Shown in pieces: positions 29,601-36,237 of a DNA stretch of 52,019 nt. A program made the position numbers and the translations under genes. This DNA comes from an uncultured Emticicia sp. (GTDB lineage Bacteria > Bacteroidota > Bacteroidia > Cytophagales > Spirosomataceae). Location: assembly GCF_937903345.1 (NCBI RefSeq), contig NZ_CALCZQ010000010.1:1-52019 (forward strand), read 5' to 3'. Every line of letters starts with the position of its first letter. Positions within the stretch are counted from its first letter, which is position 1. The notes under the pieces are model-generated. The model was given only the letters and a program-made list of their open reading frames with translations, made no database searches and was not told where the DNA came from.

Positions 29601-31449
29601 CTACAGTTACAGTAATTGGTGTAGAATCATTGCTCGAACATTCACCTAATTTACAAACAGCTGTATAAGTGGCTGTACTTTTTGGAGAAAATGTTATGCT
29701 CGAACCAGATGATCCGTTCGACCAAACTACTGTTCCTATACATGCATTGGCAGTCAATTTAACCGACTGACCTTCACAAATTGTATTATTATCAGCTTTT
29801 ATCGATGGAGGTGTAGTTGGGGTTACTATTGCAACAGTAATTATATTAGATTTATTACTTACACAATTTAATTTGGCACAAGTTGCTGTATAAGAAGTTG
29901 TTGTTGTAGGCGAAACTATGATTGATGATGAAGTTGCACCCGTTGACCATAAAATTTTGCCTGTACATTTATTCGCTGTGAGTGTTACGCTTCCTCCAGT
30001 ACAAATCATATTCGATGTAGAATTTGAAGTAATCATTGGAGGTGGAATAACGTTTGTTACTACCTGTAGCGGGTTCGATTTTGGACTAATACAGTTATCA
30101 TTAATTTTACATTGAGCAGTATATGTCGTTGTAGAAGTTGGTGTTACCGTTAACTTGTCGCCTGTTTGTCCATCCGACCAAACAACAATACCATTACATC
30201 CGATTGCTTCGATAGAAACACTTTCACCAATACAGATATAAGGGTTTAAACAAGAAATGAATGGTGTAGTTGGGTTACAAACTGGTTGTTTGATTGTGAT
30301 GTCGGCATCGTCATCGTCATCTTCGTTTTTAGTTACACCGTTATTTGGCGTGGAGTTCGGGTCTTTTTGGTCAGATTTCGTAACCTCAGCCCAGTTTTTG
30401 ATTGTGCCAGTTGTTGCAAGTACTTTCACAACGATTTGTAAAGTAGCGGTTTGACCAACGTTGATTTGGATAAATTTTGCTACTACTGTATTATCAATCG
30501 TAGTAATTCCGTCGCCACCTGTTACCTTGATGATTTGTAAGCCATTTGGTAAAATATCTGTTACCTCGATATTAGTGGCATAAGATATTCCGTTGTTTTT
30601 AACCTCGACTAAATATGTGATTTGGTCACCAGTCGAAGGATTTGAATTACTTACCGTTTTATTCAAACTTAAATCAGCTACTAAATCTACAGTTTTAGGT
30701 ATACTCGTTAATTTGACATCGTTATCTTTTTTTGAAGTTTTACTGTTATAAGGAGTAGCGACTTTATCATTTTCGTTTGCTTTTGTACTATGAAAAAAGT
30801 TTGTTTGTGGGCTAGAACTAATTACTCTTGTAATGTATTTTAAGCTAATAGGTTGACTAGCACCCATTGGGTTTTCTGCAGCTTCAGAAGCATTGAGGTC
30901 TACTTTATCCCCTTGCACCCCTGGTTTCTTAGTATCTAGTAAATTGTTATTGTTTTTATCTGTCCAATCGTTATTGTATACTGAGTCAAGGTTTGGGTTC
31001 AAAACTGTTTCAATGGTGTTTTGAGCTGCAAAAACAAAAACGCTAATAAACGAAAACAGAATTGTTGTAAAGGTCTTAAAAAATGAGTTTTTTTTATCTG
31101 TTGAATTACTGCTAAGGGAAAGATTATTCATGATTGAATCTGAATTTGGTATTAAATCAGTCACGGATTTAAAATTTTTTATACTTGATTGTGCCGGGAA
31201 GCAATCAGCAAAGTACGCATGTAAACTATTTTCGAAGAATAGTTTATTGTTGAAAAATGTATAAAAACCTTTATAAGATTGAGGTAAACCAGTGCTTTTG
31301 TGACTACTTTTCTGTTTAAAAAATAGACAAATAATACTAACAATTTTATTCAAAGACGCCAATATTTTGCTGTCTTTATCTGATTTACATTGTTTTGAAT
31401 ACCTGTTTTTTGGTAATGCTATACCACTTTCAGTAAAATTATATTTCAC
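23626..31449 (-). CDS. Giant T9SS type B surface adhesin with Ig-like and DUF11-like repeats
   Basis: The frame has 2607 codons. A signal peptide (STDKKNSFFKTF, hydrophobic stretch, VFAAQ) begins only at M107 (base 31131), so either the first 106 residues are an unusual extension or translation starts at 31131. Domains in order: a DUF11-type domain (about 255-375, SLNKTVSNSNPSTGDQITYL), an acidic linker (NEDDDDDADI), and eleven about-75-residue Ig-like repeats with four Cys each. A mixed region follows with a twelfth Ig-like unit, then a second DUF11 domain and five about-160-residue repeats (starting GSYNITFKALIEACGN). The C-terminal type B sorting domain (gliding-motility CHU_C) contains IPQGFSPNGDGKNDLFVIKG and IFIYNRWGLLVYKN. 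It is predicted to be exported by the T9SS and displayed at the surface for adhesion or gliding. PorP/SprF and OmpA partners follow. Confidence 0.9.
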   Translation of the reverse strand: MKYNFTESGIALPKNRYSKQCKSDKDSKILASLNKIVSIICLFFKQKSSHKSTGLPQSYKGFYTFFNNKLFFENSLHAYFADCFPAQSSIKNFKSVTDLIPNSDSIMNNLSLSSNSTDKKNSFFKTFTTILFSFISVFVFAAQNTIETVLNPNLDSVYNNDWTDKNNNNLLDTKKPGVQGDKVDLNASEAAENPMGASQPISLKYITRVISSSPQTNFFHSTKANENDKVATPYNSKTSKKDNDVKLTSIPKTVDLVADLSLNKTVSNSNPSTGDQITYLVEVKNNGISYATNIEVTDILPNGLQIIKVTGGDGITTIDNTVVAKFIQINVGQTATLQIVVKVLATTGTIKNWAEVTKSDQKDPNSTPNNGVTKNEDDDDDADITIKQPVCNPTTPFISCLNPYICIGESVSIEAIGCNGIVVWSDGQTGDKLTVTPTSTTTYTAQCKINDNCISPKSNPLQVVTNVIPPPMITSNSTSNMICTGGSVTLTANKCTGKILWSTGATSSSIIVSPTTTTSYTATCAKLNCVSNKSNIITVAIVTPTTPPSIKADNNTICEGQSVKLTANACIGTVVWSNGSSGSSITFSPKSTATYTAVCKLGECSSNDSTPITVTVGAGEIYTITATKETICVGESLIMTANCAGTIIWSTGATTSSITVAPTANATYDFTCTKAGCSGKASKLITVTPKPTIPIITCGKERICLGESLTFIAKGCEGTVTWNTSATGATMIVKPANPINVYSAICMLDGCVSSPSKDALITVINLAPPTITASAETICSGNEATLSASNCDGKILWSTGASTAFISVTPTAITTYTVKCIVDDCESSSSKTIYMSGGQTPNSPKISTNKTAVCGNETATLTADGCKGGTITWSNGATASTISVAAGTYNSICKTDCGTSGNSNTIDIQTGNVSPPIISASSTALCEKGQITLTAAGCVGTTVWSNASTGTSIIVSVETSTTFSAICKTSYCESIKSNNVDITIGIPNKPTITANKQTICEGDGVVLTAKGCEGTIVWSNGLTGSTINIMPSNSAEYTAVCKLNQGRCTSDQSNKLILIVTPKPESPAISVSASRICNGDTLTINALECSGSILWTTGQTSTSIRVSPAETTVYTAVCKVGGCLSAPSSAATITVGNPIPPVVTLKNTQICAGSSTQIEAAGCTGTVKWSDGQIGAVITVSPTSLTSYSAICDAGRCKSEKSNVITIQVTGSGLKKPSTRDLVNTCPYITVDITTGVTSAASSQGGLFVFRTGTTPDSPAITNPSTASTGTYFVFEKAGNGCYSEGAKINVNITSCETLINCSTNPATAYAGKDTTLCLSTDAFTLKGKISGSAKSAKWTTDGKGTFDNALSLNTKYNYSNDDLLKGNIKFTLTTDDPDDNGSCVAAISSFTVTLKAISTIPTIESSKSPNICFGDSIVLTATNSGSYKWSTGVTTKSIMVKTPGLYSVKLIDSNGCASLTSNEIVVKLGKAIATPTVSSLTKNNCPKTTVNLEGSILSQIQSTGGVFEFHTGSSPSSPLLVNPSALSSGTYYVIEKSGIGCYSQASPIIVSIDQCISVPDTSKVDVSVLIIGSEAQPKIGDPITYTVTVKNNSNVKTASNIKLINVLPKGLTITSSITGFTEFGADSLLSVIDKLPAGATKTYTYDAKITKAGKIVNTAKISKLDQIDPILSNNISQWTVESITYQEDCAGLALAADTTRQMNGSYNITFKALIEACGNVKLEGVKITENLASMFTAPTTFTIVQKPTAGAGSLLKTNDGFDGTTDINLTIPEGSVVEVGKVDTLKFIINIIPNSTEGPYKTNAILSAIGNTNFGKVLNISDVSNNGKTIVKESAEPTVIRLYKSPSVGLAKILLDTTMKVNGSYDITYQLLVKNNGSLTLNDVIVRDTLSKVFKTLTAFRVVKAPSKNTDSQLVINDLFNGISDTRLTLAGGMIAIGKTDTLRFTVNVKPDTLKTFSNIAVVSGYGTLTSGSKENVTDLSNEGLNPDAYGSNPTKLNLSSEGISSIEVPCIGISLNVKDTIRQADNSYNITYNAIIKNCGNLNLSNVQVCDTLSKTFSSPAVAKLAVKPILNAGSNLKVDTSYNGTDKTCMLLDASQIAPNKVDTLTWVVNLKLNDNKGPFRNTVIVSAKTPNSLTITDASNAGIDPSPRGSTPTIINFNSLPDALIGISKIASEPILVLGKTNTYDVTFMFKVKNYGKVAFTGVQVQDNLSVIFGDSVKIDSVNVTADAGLTANSRYTGRGSLINLLVDTLSTLPVNTERNIILFTRLTTSSNKANFENQALTIGKYSVSKSVDDLSTNGNNPDPDENGTPKDNSISTPVKLGAVKTFTLSYNTTLGIAKAAILDAAKNEDGSYNLTYKVVLKNYSKRKLTNIQLSDSLSKIFADSIEFTVVGKIASSKNSKLKIDSTFNGRTKTNMLIADSSTLAAVASDTLTFKLRLLSTKKGDATYSNFITGTAKDSTTTVKDISQSGFNPDPDADNNPANNNQPTLIRIKGQTVFSDTTTIVKIPQGFSPNGDGKNDLFVIKGINDTDAKAEIFIYNRWGLLVYKNSDFGKVSGWDGEANNGIMIGGKGVSVPDGSYYIYVKAVGFWDNKPQINFITIAR
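23629..23925 (-). other. Type B T9SS sorting domain (CHU_C) coding segment
   Basis: The last roughly 100 codons of the giant adhesin contain FSPNGDGKND, NRWGLLVYKN, the DGSYYIYVKA strand and a final NFITIAR. These are the fixed landmarks of the gliding-motility-associated C-terminal domain that directs export through the T9SS. Confidence 0.85.
23958..26405 (-). repeat. Five tandem large DUF11-like protein repeats
   Basis: Five units of about 160 residues share the pattern D-G-S-Y-x-I/L-T-Y/F, then K-N-x-G, then a D-x-L-S-x-x-F turn. Four of the five end in a poly-Asp/Asn linker such as GFNPDPDADNNPANNN. The units have diverged in sequence, so this is an old expansion. The Asp-rich linkers resemble calcium-binding spacers. 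Confidence 0.75.
27816..30285 (-). repeat. Eleven tandem Ig-like, four-cysteine protein repeats
   Basis: Eleven units of about 75 residues follow one plan: I-C-x-G-x-x-x-x-L-x-A, then C-x-G-x-I-x-W-S-x-G, then Y-T-A-x-C-K and a final C before S-x-x-S-N. The spacing suggests two disulfides per domain. At DNA level the copies are well diverged. Confidence 0.85.
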
Positions 31450-31819
31450 TTGTAAGTATTTTTAAAAATTCAAGTGTAGTATTTGGTGTTTAAGGTCTTA
31501 AATGTAAATGTAAAGAAAACTTATTATTACAAAATAATCTTCAAATTGAATTAATTTAAGCACTAAAATACTATGTTTAGTTGATATTATATCCAAAACT
31601 GTGCCAAAACAATTTGCGAAAACGTTTAATAAAATATGGTTTAGTCGAAATTTTATATTGTTGAAAAATGTTATAAATCGGAGAAGGTTTAAAATAGAAC
31701 AGCCTGTACTCTGCAAAAATACTTCATTAGCCAAAAATTATTTGCTTACTTGACGGATTTTTGACAATTAAAAACTTATTATACTTGTAATTATTAACAT
31801 TGTAAATAATCATAGGAGT
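31450..31819. other. AT-rich intergenic region upstream of the adhesin
   Basis: The region holds only a 78-codon minus-strand frame with no domain or start context, which I regard as chance. The adhesin promoter is expected here, or between 31132 and 31450 if the downstream start is used. I see no confident promoter or hairpin. Confidence 0.5.
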
Positions 31820-34204
31820 TTAAAAGTCGTAGCCCAAAGATAAATATAATTTTGGAGGGTTAACTTCCTTATCCTCAAGTCCCCAAGCATAATCGGCCTT
31901 CACGAAATAACCTAAAATGGTAGTTCTTACACCAAGCCCATAGCCAAGTAAAAATGGATTTTTGAAATTGGTTACAGTAGCTCTAAATGGGTTCTGACCG
32001 CCACCAACTATTTCAGTATTCAAACTATTTTGTCGATTAAATGGTCCTTTGTTTCCAAACCAAGCTGTGCCTACATCTGTAAAACCTATAAATTGTAAAT
32101 TACGCAAGAAATTTGATGTTAGAGAGCCTTTCGATACATATTGGGCTAATGGTAAGCGTAGTTCCAGGTTGGATAGCAAGTGGCTTGTGCCGTAAAGTTT
32201 AGCAAAGTTAAAGCCTCTTAAATTCCCTGCAAAATCATAGAAAAGTATATCTCTTAAGTCTCTAGGAACGCCAACCGATTGGCCATTAGTTGGCTCTATT
32301 GAGCGATTGATAGCGTTTTCAACACCTCCAAGTATTGTTACTTTTGGTGCTTTTCCAAGTGAGCGACTGTATGACAAACGAGCCGCAAAGATAACACTAC
32401 CGAACAACCTACGGTAATGACGGGCATCAATTACCATACGGCTAAAGTTTTCGCTGCTGGTTTTGAAACTATATGAACGATCTAGACGAATTTTAGCACG
32501 AGTACCAACCAATACTTTACTAAATACTGGAGTAGTATTGTCATAAACTAATTCGCCACGAAAGCCCAAATAGATTGATTGCAGGTTTTTTCTGCCTAAA
32601 TCTGAAACATCAATATCAGTTGTAGAGGTAATGTTTGGAGATAATTCTGCCTTTAAATATTGACTGAATGGATAAGATGCAACTGCCGAAAAGCGATTAT
32701 AGTAGAGGCGTCTATCAATACTTAGGACGGTTGTTTGAGGTGTATTAATATTTAATGGGCGAAATAAATAAAGGCTACGATTATCCAATTCGCTTAATGA
32801 AATTGAACGTCTTTGAATATCAATCCCCCAGTCCACTCTACGTACATTATTATTGTATCCTAAAAATACATCATGATTACGTAAAACTGGCGTAATGAAA
32901 AGTCCCAATTTGATGCTATGATTTTCAAGCAGGTCATTCATCACGAGGGTATTTTTCAAACCCATTCTTCTTACAGGGTCAACCAATAATTCTGATTTTA
33001 TATCGTTAGCAATAACGATGTTTTCGTAGGCAAAAGGCCCTTTTAATTTCAGAATCTCTTTAAATCTGCCTAATTTTGGAATAGTTTTGTCGGTGGGTTC
33101 ACCCTTTGCTTTCGCATTTTCAGCTGCTAATGATTTGATAATATTTTCAGCATCAAATTCATAGTTATCAGTATCTACTTCACCTGCCTTAAGTTCGAGT
33201 TTTTGCTTGGTTTCAACAATTGAATTAAGAGCAGTAACATCTGGCTTTTCGGCACTATGGTCTTGGTTTTTCTCTTCAGTGGAAGTATACAAACTATTCG
33301 CATAATATTCTCGCCATTCCTTCAGAAATCTACTGTAAGAAATCCCCAATGTGCTAGTAATACTCGATTCTTCAGTGCGAATGATGCGAGTAAGATTCAA
33401 AATATTAGAAATGTTGTCTTTTCCGTAGCGAACCGCAATATAATTCCAGATAGATTGACCAATTGTTTCGGCATCTTTCCCTTGGATAGTTTCAATTTTC
33501 TTATCTTTGTTTTTCAGAATCACCGTACGCATTCGATCCAATATGAGCGGATTTTCATTATCACCTGAAATATAGGCCGAGATTCCCGCCATATACCATT
33601 CTGGAACTGTTAGCAGAAGCGAACTCTGTAAAACCTCTTTTAAACTTCCGCCATAAAGCATATCATAGACAAACAATCGGGCAATTTGCTGAATCAATTC
33701 TTGCTTAAATTTCTCTTCGTTGCCTGTGTAGGCAATCTGCACGCGTGATTTTGCTAAGTTTAAGATACTTCCATCCAAGTCAGTTGGGGCGGTAAGTCCT
33801 ATATTGCTTTGCTCAAGTTCTTTTGGAGAATTATACAAAAATATTTTCATAGTTGTAAAGGGTGTATAACCCAACAACTCAGTGATACGGTCGTATTCTC
33901 CTTCGGCAATTTTGGCGGCATTTTGGCCAATTTTGTCACCGCTTCTGTAATAATTAAACTCAAAATTATTACTTCTAATCGTGAGCCATTCAATTCTTTT
34001 ATATTGAATACGGTTCTTTCCAAACTCTTCTTGGGTTGATGAAAAGTAGTTTTGTGCAGAAACACGACCTGTGACCAAGGAAAGCACTAAGCAAATACTA
34101 GTGCAGATTCTACGAAGGGTAAACAAATTTTCCATGCCTTTGTATATTTTCAAGAATACAGATATTCTATAGTTTAGATTGTAATCTAACGTTTTTTGCG
34201 TCAA
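31820..34204 (-). CDS. Peptidase-MA-like protein fused to an outer-membrane beta-barrel
   Basis: The frame has 794 codons. M24 (base 34135) starts a good signal peptide (RRICTSICLVLSLVTGRVSAQ region) and is the preferred start. The N-terminal half (about 55-320) resembles a peptidase-MA/gluzincin fold (NNFEFNYYRSGDKIGQNAAK; TVPEWYMAGISAYISGD). The zinc-binding H-E-x-x-H is not visible, because the equivalent helix reads QELIQQIARLFVYD, so the domain is probably non-catalytic. The C-terminal part (about 390-794) is a surface-antigen/BamA-like barrel (LRGFNFAKLYGTSHLLSNLE; final LYLSLGYDF). Related Bacteroidota proteins often carry a TolB-like propeller between these parts; it is missing here. 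It lies 73 bases after the FAD oxidoreductase gene on the same strand. Function unknown. Confidence 0.7.
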   Translation of the reverse strand: MTQKTLDYNLNYRISVFLKIYKGMENLFTLRRICTSICLVLSLVTGRVSAQNYFSSTQEEFGKNRIQYKRIEWLTIRSNNFEFNYYRSGDKIGQNAAKIAEGEYDRITELLGYTPFTTMKIFLYNSPKELEQSNIGLTAPTDLDGSILNLAKSRVQIAYTGNEEKFKQELIQQIARLFVYDMLYGGSLKEVLQSSLLLTVPEWYMAGISAYISGDNENPLILDRMRTVILKNKDKKIETIQGKDAETIGQSIWNYIAVRYGKDNISNILNLTRIIRTEESSITSTLGISYSRFLKEWREYYANSLYTSTEEKNQDHSAEKPDVTALNSIVETKQKLELKAGEVDTDNYEFDAENIIKSLAAENAKAKGEPTDKTIPKLGRFKEILKLKGPFAYENIVIANDIKSELLVDPVRRMGLKNTLVMNDLLENHSIKLGLFITPVLRNHDVFLGYNNNVRRVDWGIDIQRRSISLSELDNRSLYLFRPLNINTPQTTVLSIDRRLYYNRFSAVASYPFSQYLKAELSPNITSTTDIDVSDLGRKNLQSIYLGFRGELVYDNTTPVFSKVLVGTRAKIRLDRSYSFKTSSENFSRMVIDARHYRRLFGSVIFAARLSYSRSLGKAPKVTILGGVENAINRSIEPTNGQSVGVPRDLRDILFYDFAGNLRGFNFAKLYGTSHLLSNLELRLPLAQYVSKGSLTSNFLRNLQFIGFTDVGTAWFGNKGPFNRQNSLNTEIVGGGQNPFRATVTNFKNPFLLGYGLGVRTTILGYFVKADYAWGLEDKEVNPPKLYLSLGYDF

Positions 34205-34277
34205 AAATTTGTCGGATAAACAATATCGGTTTTTTTAATTTCTGGTAATTTTTTTGCTAAAAAATCTGCAAAATATC

Positions 34278-35342
34278 TTACAACGAATATAACGAATAAA
34301 AACGCTCAATGTTAGCTTCGGGCATTAAAACTTTATTAGTTTCTAAAAAACCGAGCATTTCTTCTGTAAAATAAGGGGCAAGCGATACGCCTTTGGTGCC
34401 AAGTCCGTTAAATATATATACATTACTGTGGTGCGGATGATTGCCAATAAAAGGGCGACGGTCTTTGGTTGTAGGTCTTATTCCAGCTTCTTGGCCAGTA
34501 ATTTGGTATGGGATTGATAATATTTTACTAATTTTAGAAGCAATCAATTCGCGGCCACTTTCGGTGGCTTGCCAGTCGAGATTATCCCAAATATAAGTAG
34601 AACCAAACCGACATTTGTTTTCACCAAGTGGAATGATCCAGAAGCCTTGATTGATAATTTCTTTAATTTTATAACCTTCAACATCGGCCAAAAGGGTTTC
34701 TCCTTTAGCTAGATTAAACGGAATCCAATTAAAAAATGAGTTTTGAGTAGAGTAGAAACCTTCGCAAAATATGATTTTTTTTGCTTGGAAATTTTTATAA
34801 AAAATATTGTTGTTGGTAATGTTTCGTTCTGAAAAATCAACTTTTTCAGCTCGGTAACTTTCGTTTTGTTTGAAAAAATCTCGTAAACATTTGAGCATTT
34901 TCGGTACGTTTACCCAACCTGCCGACAAGGTATAAAGTCCACCCAATTCATTGCAAATTTGCTCATAATTAGACTGCTTTGGCTGAATAATTTTGAGATA
35001 ATTTCCCAAATCATATTCATCTGTCAATCTCATAAAATGCCTTTGTTGTTGTTCGTTGGCAAATGGTCGATAAAGATTGGTTTCATGATAAAAATTTTCG
35101 TGAAATTCTTTTTCGAGTGAAGTATAAAACTCTCTCAAATTTGGAAAAATCTTATCGGCAAGCCAAGTTTTATCAAGATTTTTACCAGTAATTGGGTTGA
35201 AAATTCCACCTGCAACGGCTGAGGAAGTCGGCAGTGATTCATCATTCAAAACCAGTACCTTTTTGTCTGCCTTTATTAGCTTGTAGGCTAACAACGATCC
35301 CGCAATACCTTGCCCGACAACTATATAATCAAGATTTTTCAA
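34278..35342 (-). CDS. FAD-dependent oxidoreductase, DAO (glycine/D-amino-acid oxidase) family
   Basis: This 354-residue flavoenzyme has an N-terminal FAD-binding Rossmann fold (YIVVGQGIAGSLLAYKLI, G10-x-G12-x-x-G15) and an SAVAGGIFNPITGK segment typical of the DAO fold. The C-terminal FAD-contact region reads GIRPTTKDRRPFIGNHPHH and ends with LGTKGVSLAPYFTEEM. Related enzymes oxidise secondary or primary amines of amino acids, and some belong to tRNA-modifying fusions. The substrate cannot be read here. It lies 41 bases downstream of cmk and 73 bases upstream of the barrel gene, all minus strand, so the three may be one transcript. Confidence 0.82.
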   Translation of the reverse strand: MKNLDYIVVGQGIAGSLLAYKLIKADKKVLVLNDESLPTSSAVAGGIFNPITGKNLDKTWLADKIFPNLREFYTSLEKEFHENFYHETNLYRPFANEQQQRHFMRLTDEYDLGNYLKIIQPKQSNYEQICNELGGLYTLSAGWVNVPKMLKCLRDFFKQNESYRAEKVDFSERNITNNNIFYKNFQAKKIIFCEGFYSTQNSFFNWIPFNLAKGETLLADVEGYKIKEIINQGFWIIPLGENKCRFGSTYIWDNLDWQATESGRELIASKISKILSIPYQITGQEAGIRPTTKDRRPFIGNHPHHSNVYIFNGLGTKGVSLAPYFTEEMLGFLETNKVLMPEANIERFYSLYSL

Positions 35343-35383
35343 GATTGAAGCCTAAACCTAACAGGTTTTATTAAGATTAAAAT

Positions 35384-36076
35384 TTATTTTCTAGTAGTTT
35401 TCCTAAGAACCTCATCGGCCCAAACACACACCAATTCTACTTGCTCATCTATCGTCATATTCGATGTATCTATCTCAACCGCATCATCGGCCTTGTAAAG
35501 CGGGCTTTCTTTGCGAGTAGTATCAATTAAGTCACGTTTTTTGATATTTTCGATTATATCCTCAATATCAACCAAATCACCTCGATCGTTCAGTTCAATT
35601 TGGCGGCGATTTGCTCTAATTAGCGGGTCGGCTGTCATAAAAATCTTTAGTTCGGCATCAGGAAAAACAACCGTTCCTATGTCTCTGCCATCCATAACCA
35701 CTCCCTTCTTTTTGCCCATTTTACGTTGTTGTGCTACCATTGCGTGGCGAACATTGGCAATCGCACTTACTTCGCTAACCTGATTGGCAATAAAAAGTTT
35801 TCTTATTTCATCTTCAACATTTAGTCCGTTCAGAAAAGTCTCGTTTCTGCCATCGTTGGGGTTTCGGCGAAAGTCTATCTGAATATTATCAAGTGCCTTT
35901 GCTACTTCTTTTTCGTTAGTAAGCGTTACCAAATGCTGATGAAAATAAAGAGTTACAGCCCGATACATTGCTCCTGTATCAATATAACTATACCCCAAAC
36001 GTGCAGCTACCTTTTTGGCGGTCGTACTTTTGCCACAACTTGAATAGCCGTCAACGGCAATGGTAATCTTTTGCAT
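35384..36076 (-). CDS. cmk: Cytidylate kinase
   Basis: This 230-residue cytosolic enzyme transfers phosphate from ATP to CMP and dCMP in pyrimidine nucleotide salvage and synthesis. The P-loop is GYSSCGKST (10-18), followed by the Cmk nucleoside-binding run YIDTGAMYRAVTLYFH. The DGRDIGTVVFPDAELKIFMT motif is diagnostic of the family. The lid region NDRGDLVDIEDIIENIKKRD is also intact. The length matches bacterial Cmk. It leads a probable three-gene minus-strand set and is divergent from the sulfatase gene. Confidence 0.96.
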   Translation of the reverse strand: MQKITIAVDGYSSCGKSTTAKKVAARLGYSYIDTGAMYRAVTLYFHQHLVTLTNEKEVAKALDNIQIDFRRNPNDGRNETFLNGLNVEDEIRKLFIANQVSEVSAIANVRHAMVAQQRKMGKKKGVVMDGRDIGTVVFPDAELKIFMTADPLIRANRRQIELNDRGDLVDIEDIIENIKKRDLIDTTRKESPLYKADDAVEIDTSNMTIDEQVELVCVWADEVLRKTTRK

Positions 36077-36094
36077 TTAATGTTAATTTTTCTG

Positions 36095-36125
36095 CAAAGA
36101 AAATCCTAATTTGCCGAAGAAACAA
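36095..36125 (-). promoter_or_regulatory. Possible Bacteroidota-type promoter of cmk
   Basis: On the minus strand a TTG (36125-36123) precedes TTTCTTTG (36102-36095) with a 20-base spacer. This matches the TTG / TAnnTTTG arrangement of Bacteroidota housekeeping promoters with mismatches. It would place the transcript start about a dozen bases before the cmk start codon. Confidence 0.3.
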
Positions 36126-36237
36126 TGATAAAATGTAGGTTAAGCCGAAAAACTAATTTTTGCAGGGAATCATTTTCCAAATTTCAGAATTATTGTTTTT
36201 AATGAGTTGAAAAGTTGATACTATAAAACTTCTTACT

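Noticed and set aside
31498..31734. 78-codon minus-strand frame upstream of the adhesin
   Set aside because: AT-rich low-complexity translation with no signal or family likeness; probably chance.
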